A DNA stretch of 64,000 nucleotides from Nitriliruptoria bacterium (GCA_003553565.1 PWER01000199.1:1-64000); one strand, 5' to 3'. Shown: positions 35,912-44,899, counted from the stretch's first letter. Translations and numbers: made by a program. The notes: generated from the sequence alone by a model not told the origin.

Positions 35912-37455
35912 CGCGTGCCTGCCAAGTCGGTGAGCGCGGTCGGGACGGCGCTCGCCACCTGACCGGCGGTCAGCGAGCGCGCGTGCGACGCCGCTGCGGC
36001 GAGCTCGCCAGCGCGTCCGTGCAGCCAGGTCACGGCCGCGGCCGTGGCGGCAGGGCCAGCGGCGGCGGGTGCGCGGTCGGCCGTCGACGCAGCGTCCAGC
36101 GGTCGGGCGGCGAGACCCGCCGCCAGCATGCCGGCCAGCACGTCGCCCGTACCACCGGTGGCGAGCTCGACCCCGCCGGTGGGCGTGACCCAGCAGCGCC
36201 GGTCCGGTCCGGCCACGACGGTGCCCGGCCCCTTGGCGACCAGCACCGCGTCCCACCGCTCGGCGCGGTCGGGCGCGAGGTCGAGGCGCTCGCCCAGCGC
36301 GTCGTCGACCCCGGTGAGGCGGGCGAGCTCCCCGGCGTGCGGGGTCAGCACCAGCGGGTCCGGGGCGGCCCGCCGCAGCCGGTCGGGATCGTCAGCGACC
36401 GCGGTGAGGCCGTCGGCGTCCAGCACGGTGGGCAGCGCGACGCGCGCCAGCAGCGCGCGCACGAGGCTGCGAGCGCCGTCGCTGTCGCCGAGGCCCGGCC
36501 CGATGACCAGCGCGTCGCTGCGCGCGCACGTCTGCGCGGCGACCTCGGCCGCCTCGGCGGCGCTGTTGGGCAGCGCCACCGTGAGGGCCTCGGGCACCAG
36601 GCCGGCCACCACGTCGCGGACGCTGGCCGAGGTGGCGATCTGCACCAGGCCGGCTCCCAGCGCCTGCGCGCCCCACCCAGCCAGCGCGGCGGCGCCGCTC
36701 ATGCCCGGCGAGCCCGCGACGATGGTCACCACCCCGCGGCTGCGCTTGTGGCTGGTGGGGCTGGGCTCCGGCAGGGTCCGAGCCACGTCGGCCGGCTCGA
36801 GGATCCGCGCGGCCGGGACATCTCCGGGCTCGACGATGCCCAGGTCACCGACCTCGACCCGGCCAGCCAGCCCTCGGGCCGGCGGCAGCCACAGCCCGAC
36901 CTTGTCGGCCCCCAGCGTGACGGTGCGGTCCGCGCGGACAGCGGGCTCGAGGGCCGCCCCCGTGCGAGCGTCCACCCCGCTGGGCGCGTCGCAGGCCACC
37001 ACACGCGCGTCGGTGCGGGCCAGCGCGGCGATCGCGTCAGCCTCGGGGGAGCGCGGCGCGCCCTGCGCGCCGGTGCCGAGCAGGCAGTCCACGGCGACCT
37101 CGGCGCCAGCGAGCGCCCGCTGCACGTCGGTGGTCACGGTGATGCCGCGGGCGCGGGCCCGCGCGCACATCGCCGCGGGCAGCCCCGTCAGCGTGTCGGG
37201 CTCGTGGACGCTGCACACGACCGGGTGGGCGCCACGCTCGGCGAGGCGCACCGCGGCGGCGAAGCCGTCGCCGCCGTTGTTGCCCTTGCCGGCGAGCACC
37301 GCGACGCGCAGCCCGTAGGCCCGGCCGCCCTCGGCCAGCACCCCGCGGGCCAGATGGCCCGCGGCACGCTCCATCAGCGCGGCCTCGTCGATCCCGTGCG
37401 CGAAGGCGCGCCGGTCCATGGCGCGGACGTCATCGGGGCTGAACAGCAGGCGCAT
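35908..37455 (-). CDS. nnr: Bifunctional NAD(P)H-hydrate epimerase / dehydratase
   Basis: A 515-residue fusion repairing hydrated NAD(P)H. Residues 1-215 are the YjeF_N epimerase (AGKGNNGGDGFAAA), and 225-515 the ribokinase-like ADP-dependent dehydratase (TIVAGSPGMSGAAALA, GGTGDVLAGMLAAGL). It starts 59 bases after proS and runs into alr with a four-base overlap. Confidence 0.95.
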   Translation of the reverse strand: MRLLFSPDDVRAMDRRAFAHGIDEAALMERAAGHLARGVLAEGGRAYGLRVAVLAGKGNNGGDGFAAAVRLAERGAHPVVCSVHEPDTLTGLPAAMCARARARGITVTTDVQRALAGAEVAVDCLLGTGAQGAPRSPEADAIAALARTDARVVACDAPSGVDARTGAALEPAVRADRTVTLGADKVGLWLPPARGLAGRVEVGDLGIVEPGDVPAARILEPADVARTLPEPSPTSHKRSRGVVTIVAGSPGMSGAAALAGWGAQALGAGLVQIATSASVRDVVAGLVPEALTVALPNSAAEAAEVAAQTCARSDALVIGPGLGDSDGARSLVRALLARVALPTVLDADGLTAVADDPDRLRRAAPDPLVLTPHAGELARLTGVDDALGERLDLAPDRAERWDAVLVAKGPGTVVAGPDRRCWVTPTGGVELATGGTGDVLAGMLAAGLAARPLDAASTADRAPAAAGPAATAAAVTWLHGRAGELAAAASHARSLTAGQVASAVPTALTDLAGTR

Positions 37456-37514
37456 GGGTGTCCGGGCTCGGTCGCGGTCGGTGCGGGTGCAGGGGTCGGG
37501 TGGCGGCGCGGCGG

Positions 37515-39266
37515 TCAGCGCGGGTTCAGGCGCACCCGGTGGCGCCGCGCGTCCTCGGCGACGCGGCTGACCGCGTAGTCGGCATCGACCACCTCGGTCT
37601 CGCCGGTGGCGCGCCAGGTCAGCTCCACGCGGCCGCCGGCGGCCTCGCGGCCGGCGGTGATGCGCCAGGGGAAGCCGATCAGCTCGGCGTCGGCGAACTT
37701 CACGCCCGGTCGCGCGTCGCGGTCGTCCCACACCGCATCGACGTCAGCGTCCAGCAGCTGGCCGGTGATGCGCTCGGCCAGGCCGTCCTGGTCGGGGTCG
37801 CCGGCGCGCACCGACACGACCACCGCGGTGTGCGGCGCCACGGCGGTGGGCCACACGATGCCCTTGTCGTCGTGGTGCTGCTCGACGACGGCCGCGGCCA
37901 GGCGCTCGATGCCGATCCCGTAGGAGCCCATCCACACGGGCCGCTCGACGCCGTCCGGGCCGGTGGCGCTCAGCCCCAGCGCCTCGCTGTAGCGCGTGCC
38001 GAGCAGGAACACGTGGCCCACCTCGACCGCGCGGGTCAACGACAGCGTGCCCCCGTCGGGTGCGGGGTCGCCGTCGGCGACGCGGTCGAGGTCGGCCAGC
38101 TCGGGCAGCGCGACGTCGCGGCCCCACCACACGTCGCGATGGTGGGTGTCGGTGGCGTTGCCGCCGCACACGAAGCCCTGGACCTCGGCGATGGCGTGGT
38201 CGCCGACCACGCGCACGTCCTCGGCCAGTCCCACCGGCCCGGCATAGCCCGGGTCGGCGTGGGTGGCGCTGCGGATCATCGCGGCATCGGCCATGGCGAC
38301 CTCGACGGCGCCGGTGGCCTTGGCGAGCTTGCTCTCGTCGATCGAGCGGTCCCCGCGGCACAGCGCCGCGATGACCTCTTGGCCGCCCTCGGCGGTGGTG
38401 ATCCCGTAGAGCAGGGTCTTGACCATGCGCTCGGGTGGGACGTCGGGCACGAAGGGCTGGAGGGTCTCCATGGTCGTGGCGCCCGGCGTCTCGACGGTGC
38501 TCATGGGCCGCTGCTCGGGTGCGGGCGGCGCGACCAGGGCTGCCCGGGCCACCTCGGTGTTGGCGCGGTAGGAGCCGGCGTCGCTCGAGGCCAAGAAGTC
38601 CTCGCCGATGCCGGCGGGGGCGAGGAACTCGGCCGACATGGTGCCGCCCATCGCGCCGACGTCGGCGTCGGCGCGCAGCGTGTCCAGTCCCACGCGCGCG
38701 AAGATCGCCGCGTAGGCCTCGGCGAGGCGCTCGTAGGTCTGCGCGGCCGAGGCCTCGTCGGCGTCGTAGGAGTAGGCGTCCTTCATCGTGAACTCCTTGG
38801 TGCGCAGGAGTCCCGACCTCGGACGCGGCTCGTCGCGGAACTTGGTGGCGATCTGGTACAGCACCATCGGCAGCTGGCGGTGCGAGCTGACGCCGTCGGC
38901 CGCGAACAGCGCGGCCTGCTCCTCGTGGGTGGGGCCGAGGCCGAGCTCGGCACCCGAGCGCGTGCGCGTGCGCAGCATGATCGGGTCGTCCTCGGTGAGA
39001 GTCTGCCAGCGGCCGCTGGCCTCCCACGGCTCGCGCGGCTGCAGGTGGGTGAAGCGCAGCTCCTGGCAGCCGAGGGCGTCGTGCTCCTCGCGGATGATGG
39101 CCTCGAGGCGCTGCAGGGTGCGCAGCAGCAGCGGGCCGACGGTGAACAGCCCCGCGCCGGCCTGCTGGAGCATGCCCGCACGGGCGAGCAGCTGGTGGCT
39201 GACGGCGCTGGCATCGGCCGGTGGCTCGCGACGCGTGGCGATCAGCTGGTTGGACAGACGCCGCAT
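37515..39266 (-). CDS. proS: Prolyl-tRNA synthetase, bacterial type with editing domain
   Basis: A 583-residue class II synthetase. RRLSNQLIATRREPPADA opens the protein, motif 2 FRDEPRPRSGLLRTKEFTMKDAYSY is intact, a YbaK-type editing domain for Ala-tRNA(Pro) is inserted (about 225-400), and the anticodon domain closes it. The ATG at 39266 is used; GTG at 39272 sits closer to the AGGAGG and is a good alternative. It is divergent from the RidA gene, with a perfect inverted repeat between them. Confidence 0.96.
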   Translation of the reverse strand: MRRLSNQLIATRREPPADASAVSHQLLARAGMLQQAGAGLFTVGPLLLRTLQRLEAIIREEHDALGCQELRFTHLQPREPWEASGRWQTLTEDDPIMLRTRTRSGAELGLGPTHEEQAALFAADGVSSHRQLPMVLYQIATKFRDEPRPRSGLLRTKEFTMKDAYSYDADEASAAQTYERLAEAYAAIFARVGLDTLRADADVGAMGGTMSAEFLAPAGIGEDFLASSDAGSYRANTEVARAALVAPPAPEQRPMSTVETPGATTMETLQPFVPDVPPERMVKTLLYGITTAEGGQEVIAALCRGDRSIDESKLAKATGAVEVAMADAAMIRSATHADPGYAGPVGLAEDVRVVGDHAIAEVQGFVCGGNATDTHHRDVWWGRDVALPELADLDRVADGDPAPDGGTLSLTRAVEVGHVFLLGTRYSEALGLSATGPDGVERPVWMGSYGIGIERLAAAVVEQHHDDKGIVWPTAVAPHTAVVVSVRAGDPDQDGLAERITGQLLDADVDAVWDDRDARPGVKFADAELIGFPWRITAGREAAGGRVELTWRATGETEVVDADYAVSRVAEDARRHRVRLNPR

Positions 39267-39430
39267 CGGCACGTCACCTCCTGGTCGGCTGGTCCCGCCG
39301 CGCCCGGCAGCGAAAGGCTCCGGGCACCTGGCCCGGAGCGTGGCGGACGCCATGCCGGCGCCGGCGCAGCGCACCGCAACGGTAGCGAACGCGACGAGCG
39401 CGCGTCGACCCGACCCCGTGCGGGGCCGAG

Positions 39431-39472
39431 GTGTGGGCGGTTCGGCCGGTATCCCGGCCGAACCGCCCACAC
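39431..39472. promoter_or_regulatory. Perfect 19-bp inverted repeat between divergent proS and ridA
   Basis: Arms 39431-39449 and 39454-39472 are perfectly complementary (outer GTGTGGGCGG) around a TATC loop. It is 165 bases upstream of proS and 62 bases upstream of the RidA start, so it is not at the end of any gene. It could be a leader structure, an operator or a relic of a small mobile repeat. Confidence 0.6.
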
Positions 39473-39533
39473 CCGCCGGTCGGTGCGAGACTGCGGTGCC
39501 CAGGCAGCCAGGCCACGACGAGAGGACGCAGCG

Positions 39534-39923
39534 ATGGTCGAGCGACAGCGGGTGCGCTCGGGCTCGCCCTACGAGCCGGCCGTGGGCTTCAGCCGCGCGG
39601 TGCGCGTGGGCGAGCGCGTGCTGGTCGCGGGCACCGGGCCGGTGCAGCCCGACGGGTCGTGCCCGCCCGACGCCACCGCCCAGGCCGAGCGGATCATGGA
39701 GATCATCACCGCGGCCCTGGCCGAGGCGGGCGCGCGCCCCGAGGAGGTCGTGCGCTCGCGCATGCTCCTGACCCACGCCGAGGACGCCGACGCCGTCGGC
39801 GAGGTCCACCGCGCGCACCTCGGGGCCGCCGCACCGGCGGCGACGATGGCGGTGGTCGCCGGGCTCGCCGACCCGCGCTGGCGCGTGGAGATCGAGGTCG
39901 AGGCCGTGATCGGCGCGACCTAG
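39534..39923 (+). CDS. RidA family (YjgF/UK114) protein
   Basis: A 129-residue trimeric enamine/imine deaminase-like protein. PYEPAVGFSRAVRVGERVLVAGTGPVQPDG and VVRSRMLLTHAEDADAVGEVH are typical; the key Arg is in VVRSRM. Members of this subgroup differ from canonical RidA at the C-terminus, which here ends AVIGAT, so deaminase activity is not certain. GAGG eight bases before the ATG sets the start. Confidence 0.88.
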   Translation: MVERQRVRSGSPYEPAVGFSRAVRVGERVLVAGTGPVQPDGSCPPDATAQAERIMEIITAALAEAGARPEEVVRSRMLLTHAEDADAVGEVHRAHLGAAAPAATMAVVAGLADPRWRVEIEVEAVIGAT

Positions 39924-39944
39924 CCCGACGCGACCTAGCCCGAC
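39915..39944. repeat. 15-bp tandem repeat that supplies both stop codons of a convergent pair
   Basis: Two exact copies of GCGACCTAGCCCGAC, plus a partial third. The CTAG in copy one contains the RidA stop (39921-39923); the CTAG in copy two gives the acpS stop on the other strand (39935-39937). Only 11 bases separate the two genes. Confidence 0.8.
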
Positions 39945-40351
39945 GCCACCGGACCCGGCGCGCGCGAGCCCGACGCCACCACGAAGGCCAGGCCGAGCTC
40001 TGCGGAGGTCGACAGGGACGCCTGCAGGTCGGCCACGCCGCGCGCCGCCGCCACCTCGGCGGCGCCGCGGTGGAGGACGATCTCGGGCTTGCCGCGACGG
40101 TCGGGCACCACCTCGACGTCGCAGAAGGCGAAGCCGGCGATCCCGGTGCCCAGCGCCTTGGCCACGGCCTCCTTGGCCGCGAACCGCGCCGCCAGCTCGG
40201 GCACGCGCCAGCGGCCATCGGCCGTGGTGCAGCGCCGGCGCTCCTGCGGGGTCCAGACGCGCGCGAGCAGCGCTGGGGTGCGGGTGATCGCGCGGCGCAC
40301 GCGGGCGATCTCCACGGCGTCGACCCCGACGCCCACCACCGCGCCCGCCAC
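39935..40351 (-). CDS. acpS: Holo-[acyl-carrier-protein] synthase
   Basis: A 138-residue phosphopantetheinyl transferase for ACP. GVGVDAVEIARVRR carries the Mg-binding Asp, and RFAAKEAVAKALG the catalytic Glu/Lys. The start is GTG, five bases after the glmS stop. The last ten residues (SRAPGPVASG) are beyond the normal fold and come from the repeat at the 3' end. Confidence 0.92.
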   Translation of the reverse strand: MAGAVVGVGVDAVEIARVRRAITRTPALLARVWTPQERRRCTTADGRWRVPELAARFAAKEAVAKALGTGIAGFAFCDVEVVPDRRGKPEIVLHRGAAEVAAARGVADLQASLSTSAELGLAFVVASGSRAPGPVASG

Positions 40352-40355
40352 GGCC

Positions 40356-42236
40356 CTACTCGACCGTGACGGTCTTGGCGAGGTTGCGCGGCTGGTCGAC
40401 GTCGCGGTCCAGGGCCACGGCGACGTGGTAGGCCAGCAGCTGCAGCGGGACCACAGCGAGGATGGGCGCGAGCAGCTCGTGCACGTCGGGCAGGGCGATC
40501 ACGTGGTCAGCGGCGGCTGCGATCTCCGGGTCGCCCTCGGTGGCCAGCGCCACCACGACCGCGCCGCGGGCGCGGACCTCGGCGAGGTTGGACAGCAGCT
40601 TGGACCGCACGTGGCTGCGGGTGGCGATGGCGATCACCGGCCCGCCGTCGTCGATCAGCGCGATGGGGCCGTGCTTCATCTCGCCCGCGGGGAAGCCCTC
40701 GGCGTGGAGGTAGCTGATCTCCTTGAGCTTCAGGGCGCCCTCCAGCGCGATCGGCAGCCCGGCGTGGCGAGCGATGAACATGAAGTAGTCGGCGCCGGCC
40801 AGCCGGTGGGCGAGCTCGGCGATGCGCTCGTCGTGGGCCAGCACCTGCTCCAGCAGAGGGCCGAGCGCCTCGAGGCGGGCGAACGCATCGGCGATCTCCT
40901 CGGGCAGCAGGGTGCGGCGCTCCTGGGCGAGGAACAGCGCCAGGACGTCGGCGGCCACCACCTGGGTGAGGAACGTCTTGGTGGCAGCCACCCCGATCTC
41001 GGGTCCGGCGCGGGTGTGGAGCACACCATCGGCCTGTCGTGCCAGCGTCGAGCCGACCACGTTGGTGACCGCCAGCACGGGCGCACGCTGGTCGCGCGCG
41101 TGGGCGGCGGCCGCGATCGTGTCGGTGGTCTCGCCGGACTGGCTGATGGCGATCACCAGCGTGTGCGGGTTGAGGATCGGATCGCGGTAGCGGAACTCGC
41201 TGGCGATCTCGACCTCCACGCCCAGGCGCGCCCAGTGCTCGATGGCGTAGCGGCCGACCATGCCGGCGTGGTAGCTGGTGCCGCACGCCACGACGTAGAC
41301 CTTGTCGATGCGGCGCAGCTCGCCGTCAGCGAAGCGCTGCTCGTCCAGCGCCAGGGTCCCGTCCTCGCCCAGCCGGCCCAGCAGCGTGTCGGTGAGCGCC
41401 TGGGGCTGCTCGTAGATCTCTTTGAGCATGAAGTGCGGGTAGCCCTGCTTCTCCGCGGCGTCGACGTCCCAGTCGACCTTGTAGCGCACCCCCTCGCTCT
41501 CCTGACCGTCGAGGTCGCTCACCGCGATGCCGCCGGGGGTCAGCACGGCCAGCTGGCGGTCGAGCAGCACCTCGACATCACGGGTGTGGGCGATGAGCCC
41601 GGCGATGTCGGAGGCCAGCCAGCTGACCCCGTCGTCGTGGCCGAGGATGAGCGGCGCCCCGTAGCGCGCGGCCACGATCGTCTCGGGCTCGCCGACGTCC
41701 AGCACCGCCAGGGCGTACTGGCCCTCGAGCCGCCGCACGGCGCGTCGCAGGGCCTCGGCCAGCCGGCTGCCATCGGTGGTCGGCGCCGCGCCGTCGCCCG
41801 CGCTGAGGATGTCACGCTCGGCGGCCACGAGGTGGGCCACCAGCTCGGTGTCGGTCTCGCTGGCGAGCTCGACGCCGGCGGCCTGCAGCTCGGCGCGCAG
41901 CGCCTCGTGGTTCTCGATGATGCCGTTGTGCACCACCGCGAGGGAGCCGTCGCCGCTGACGTGGGGGTGGGAGTTGCGGTCGGTCGGCGCGCCGTGGGTG
42001 GCCCACCGGGTGTGCCCGATGCCGCTGCGTCCAGGCAGCGACTGCCCCTCGACCGCGTGGCGCAGGCTGGCGAGCTTGCCGGCCCGCTTGACCACGCGCA
42101 GCTCGGGGGCGGCCTGGGTGCCCGACACGATCGCCATGCCAGCCGAGTCGTAGCCGCGGTACTCGAGCGTGGCGAGCCCCTCGAGGACGACGTCGACGGC
42201 GTCGTCGCGGCCGGTGCAACCGATGATCCCGCACAT
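40356..42236 (-). CDS. glmS: Glutamine-fructose-6-phosphate aminotransferase
   Basis: A 626-residue enzyme for the first step to UDP-GlcNAc. Cys2 is the amidotransferase nucleophile (MCGIIGCTG), with HTRWATHG and HNGIIENH following. Two SIS domains carry ISQSGETTDT, and the C-terminus PRNLAKTVTVE is the family norm. The ATG at 42236 gives Cys2 directly. No glmS ribozyme signature is seen upstream. glmM, the next step, is at 45.7-47.0 kb. Confidence 0.97.
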   Translation of the reverse strand: MCGIIGCTGRDDAVDVVLEGLATLEYRGYDSAGMAIVSGTQAAPELRVVKRAGKLASLRHAVEGQSLPGRSGIGHTRWATHGAPTDRNSHPHVSGDGSLAVVHNGIIENHEALRAELQAAGVELASETDTELVAHLVAAERDILSAGDGAAPTTDGSRLAEALRRAVRRLEGQYALAVLDVGEPETIVAARYGAPLILGHDDGVSWLASDIAGLIAHTRDVEVLLDRQLAVLTPGGIAVSDLDGQESEGVRYKVDWDVDAAEKQGYPHFMLKEIYEQPQALTDTLLGRLGEDGTLALDEQRFADGELRRIDKVYVVACGTSYHAGMVGRYAIEHWARLGVEVEIASEFRYRDPILNPHTLVIAISQSGETTDTIAAAAHARDQRAPVLAVTNVVGSTLARQADGVLHTRAGPEIGVAATKTFLTQVVAADVLALFLAQERRTLLPEEIADAFARLEALGPLLEQVLAHDERIAELAHRLAGADYFMFIARHAGLPIALEGALKLKEISYLHAEGFPAGEMKHGPIALIDDGGPVIAIATRSHVRSKLLSNLAEVRARGAVVVALATEGDPEIAAAADHVIALPDVHELLAPILAVVPLQLLAYHVAVALDRDVDQPRNLAKTVTVE

Positions 42237-42298
42237 GGCGGTGATCCTAACGGCAACCCGCGGGCTCTGGCGCCACGCCGCGGATGCGTCGCGGCCGG

Positions 42299-43468
42299 TC
42301 AGCGCCCGGCGGCGGCCTCGACGAGCCAGCCGGTCCCCGCGGCGGTGCGGACGTGTCCGGCGAGCCGGGCCTGGTGGCCCTGATCGACCAGGGCAGCGAC
42401 GCACAGCCCAGCAGCGGCGGCGGCCTGCTCGCCGGGTGGTGCGGCGGCCGTCGGGTCGCCGGCGTCGTCGGCTGGGCGGCCTGCGGGCGGTGCCTGGCCG
42501 ACCTCGGTCGCCGGCGGCACGAGCACCCGGGTGGGCGCGTCGTCAGCGGCCAGGTCCTCGCCGGTCAGCACGATCGGCTGCGCCCCGAGCACCTGTGCGA
42601 CGCGCAGCGCCTGCGCCAGGTCGTCGGGCGGCACGGGCGCGCCGGTGAGCGCCGAGGGCGGCGCGGCGAGCGCGTGGGCGAGCATCCCCCGCCCGCGGGG
42701 GAACAGGTCGCGGGTGGCAGCGCGCTGCAGCGCGACCGCCCCCGGGCCGTCGCCACCGCCCGCGTCGGGCACGCCACGCACCCGCACGACCGGCACGCCG
42801 GCGGCCTTGTGGCGCACGACCTCGGCGACGCCCGCCAGCGCATCGGCGGTGGCGACCTCGGTCACCGACAGGGCCTGTCCGCCTCGGTCGCGGGTGCCGC
42901 GCTGGTCGTGCAGCGGGTGCAGCCCGGCGCACCCGATGGCGACGTCGGTCAGGCCCAGGCGCCAGGGTCGACCGAACGTGTCGGTGATGAGCACCGCCAC
43001 GTCCGCGCCGAGGTGCTGTGCCAGCCCCGCGCGCAGCGACCGCGCGCTCGCGTCGGGGTCGTCGGGCAGCGCGACGAGGTGACCGGCCGGGGCGTTCGAG
43101 GCGTCCAGCCCGCCGTTGGCGCACACCAGCCCCTGCGGCGTCTCGGTGATCAGCACCCACGGCGTGTCGGCGACGATGCGGCGCGCCTGGGCGCGTGCGA
43201 CGCGCCGGCGGGCGGCAGCGACGTCCTCGCCGGGCGGTAGCGGCACCAGCGCGCCCTCGGCCTTGGAGACGACCTTGTGGGCCACGCACACGACGTCGCC
43301 GTCGTGCAGCGCGGCGCGCGCGGCGATCAGCGCGGCCAGGTCGTCACCGGGGTGGATCTCTGGCAGCCCGGTGATCGGCGTGACCGCCAACCCGGCGGTC
43401 GGATCGGTGCTGGCCGCCTCGCCGCTTGTCGCGGCCCGGCGAGCCGCGGCGCCAGCCGCGTCGCTCAT
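42299..43468 (-). CDS. cofE: Coenzyme F420-0:L-glutamate ligase (CofE-like) with unusual C-terminus
   Basis: A 389-residue protein. Residues about 28-265 match CofE/FbiB-N, adding glutamates to F420-0: CVAHKVVSKAEGA, VLITDTFGRPWRLGLTDVAIGCAGL and KAAGVPVVRVRG are characteristic. Mycobacterial FbiB continues into a nitroreductase domain; here the remaining 120 residues are Ala/Pro-rich and match no family I recognise. It overlaps cofD by four bases (ATGA). Confidence 0.88.
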   Translation of the reverse strand: MSDAAGAAARRAATSGEAASTDPTAGLAVTPITGLPEIHPGDDLAALIAARAALHDGDVVCVAHKVVSKAEGALVPLPPGEDVAAARRRVARAQARRIVADTPWVLITETPQGLVCANGGLDASNAPAGHLVALPDDPDASARSLRAGLAQHLGADVAVLITDTFGRPWRLGLTDVAIGCAGLHPLHDQRGTRDRGGQALSVTEVATADALAGVAEVVRHKAAGVPVVRVRGVPDAGGGDGPGAVALQRAATRDLFPRGRGMLAHALAAPPSALTGAPVPPDDLAQALRVAQVLGAQPIVLTGEDLAADDAPTRVLVPPATEVGQAPPAGRPADDAGDPTAAAPPGEQAAAAAGLCVAALVDQGHQARLAGHVRTAAGTGWLVEAAAGR

Positions 43469-44409
43469 GGCGCTGCCGCGCGGAGCGTGGCCTCGGCCAG
43501 GGCGCTGGCGGCCTGGGCGTCACGCATGATCGCGTCGGTGACCACCGGGCGGACGCCCAGGGCGGTCACCGCCTCGGCTCGGTCGGCGTCGGCGGTGTCG
43601 AGCACCCAGGCGTCGAGCAGGTCGCGGTAGAGCTCGGCGACGGCGGCGGCGTCGACCTCGCAGCCCCACGCCGGCAGCAGCCGGTCGGCCATGCCACGCA
43701 GCACCCGCCCGCCGACGATGGGGGAGACGCCGACCACCGTCGAGGCGGTCAGCGCCGCACGGACGCCGGGCACCGCCAGGATCGGCGCCACCGAGACCAC
43801 CGGGTTGGACGGGCACAGCACCACGAGGTCGGCGCTGGTGATCGCGGCGAGCACGCCTGGAGCGGGCAGGGCCTCTGACGCGCCGGCGAAGCGCACCGCC
43901 GCCGGCTCGGGCGCGGCGCGCTCGCCGACCCACCACTCCTGGAAGTGCAGGTCGCGGCCGTCGTCGGTGGCGATGCGGGTGACCAGCGGGTCGTCGGTGA
44001 CCGGTCGGAGCGCGAACGGCAGGCCCCAGGCGGCGGCGAGCTCCGCGGTCACCTCCGACAGGGTCGCGCCCTCGCGCAGCTGGGCGGTGCGGTGCAGATG
44101 GGTGGCGAGGTCGCGGTCACCGAGCGTGAACCAGGCGGAGCGACCGTAGCGGGCGGCGAGCTCGTCGAGCACCACCGTGCTGTCGCCCGCACGGCCCCAG
44201 CCGCGCTCCTCGTCGATCCCGCCGCCGAGCGTGTAGGTGATCGTGTCGAGGTCGGGGCTGACGTGGAGCCCGTGGACGGTGAGGTCGTCGCCGACGTTGG
44301 CCACCACGGTGAGGCGGGCGGGGTCGAGCACGGCGACGAGCCCGCGCAGGAACCGGGCTGCTCCCACGCCGCCGGCGAGCGCGACGACGTGCCGGGGGTA
44401 GGTGCGCAT
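43465..44409 (-). CDS. cofD: LPPG:FO 2-phospho-L-lactate transferase (CofD/FbiA)
   Basis: A 314-residue transferase joining the phospholactate-type side chain to the deazaflavin FO. GGVGAARFLRGL at the start, NVGDDLTVHGLHVSPDLDTITYTL, and LCPSNPVVSVAPIL with SPIVGG are diagnostic. It stands between a truncated NTPase gene and cofE in one leftward operon. FbiC and FbiD genes are not in this window. Confidence 0.93.
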   Translation of the reverse strand: MRTYPRHVVALAGGVGAARFLRGLVAVLDPARLTVVANVGDDLTVHGLHVSPDLDTITYTLGGGIDEERGWGRAGDSTVVLDELAARYGRSAWFTLGDRDLATHLHRTAQLREGATLSEVTAELAAAWGLPFALRPVTDDPLVTRIATDDGRDLHFQEWWVGERAAPEPAAVRFAGASEALPAPGVLAAITSADLVVLCPSNPVVSVAPILAVPGVRAALTASTVVGVSPIVGGRVLRGMADRLLPAWGCEVDAAAVAELYRDLLDAWVLDTADADRAEAVTALGVRPVVTDAIMRDAQAASALAEATLRAAAP

Positions 44410-44421
44410 GATGGGGCGATC

Positions 44422-44739
44422 CTAGGCCGTCGCCGGCGGATGACCCGACAGCAGCCGGGCGCACAGGCGCGCGGGCAGCGCGAGCCGCTCGAACGCGGCG
44501 AGGTCCACGCCGTAGCGCCCCACGCGCGGCGGTCCGGGCAGGTCGAGGTCGGCCAGCGTCGCGGTGGCGTCGTCGCCGATGCGGCGCACCACGAAGCCGC
44601 GGCGGCGGCGCCCGTCGCGGACCTCGGCGGTCAGGATGCCCTCGACGGGCGCGCCGCGGTCTGCCAGGTCGCGGGCGACGGCTGCCGCCACGGTGGTCTT
44701 GCCGCTGCCCGGCCGGCCTCGCACCACCTCGATCGCCAT
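44422..44739 (-). CDS. Truncated THEP1-like nucleotide triphosphatase (N-terminal half)
   Basis: A 105-residue protein with Walker A GRPGSGKTT, GILTAEVRDGRRRRGFVVR and VGRYGVDLAAFERLALPA, the N-terminal half of THEP1-type NTPases (normally about 170-180 residues). It stops soon after, without the Walker B DEIG segment, and cofD starts 12 bases later, leaving no room for the lost half. It is probably inactive, or a gene in decay, unless another protein completes it. Codon use is normal for the region. Confidence 0.65.
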   Translation of the reverse strand: MAIEVVRGRPGSGKTTVAAAVARDLADRGAPVEGILTAEVRDGRRRRGFVVRRIGDDATATLADLDLPGPPRVGRYGVDLAAFERLALPARLCARLLSGHPPATA

Positions 44740-44899
44740 GTCGGCGTGGATCCTGGCACACCGCGGGGCCGCCGTCGCGGACCGCGCTCGTGCCGGGCAT
44801 CGCCGACCACCTGGCTCGTGCCAGCGTCCCGGGCGGAGGCCCCCACCGCGCGCGGCGTCCCGTCAGGCCCCTGGCGCGTTACGCTCCGGCGGCGGCGCG

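Noticed and set aside
39431-39472. Treating the inverted repeat as a terminator
   Set aside because: Both flanking genes diverge from it, so no transcript is known to end there.
42237-42298. glmS ribozyme upstream of glmS
   Set aside because: The gap is 62 bases and lacks the ribozyme core; the gene is probably expressed without it.
44117-44800. A 227-codon minus-strand frame over the cofD/NTPase junction, considered as a missing NTPase C-terminus
   Set aside because: It is out of frame with both genes, Arg-rich, and has no Walker B segment.
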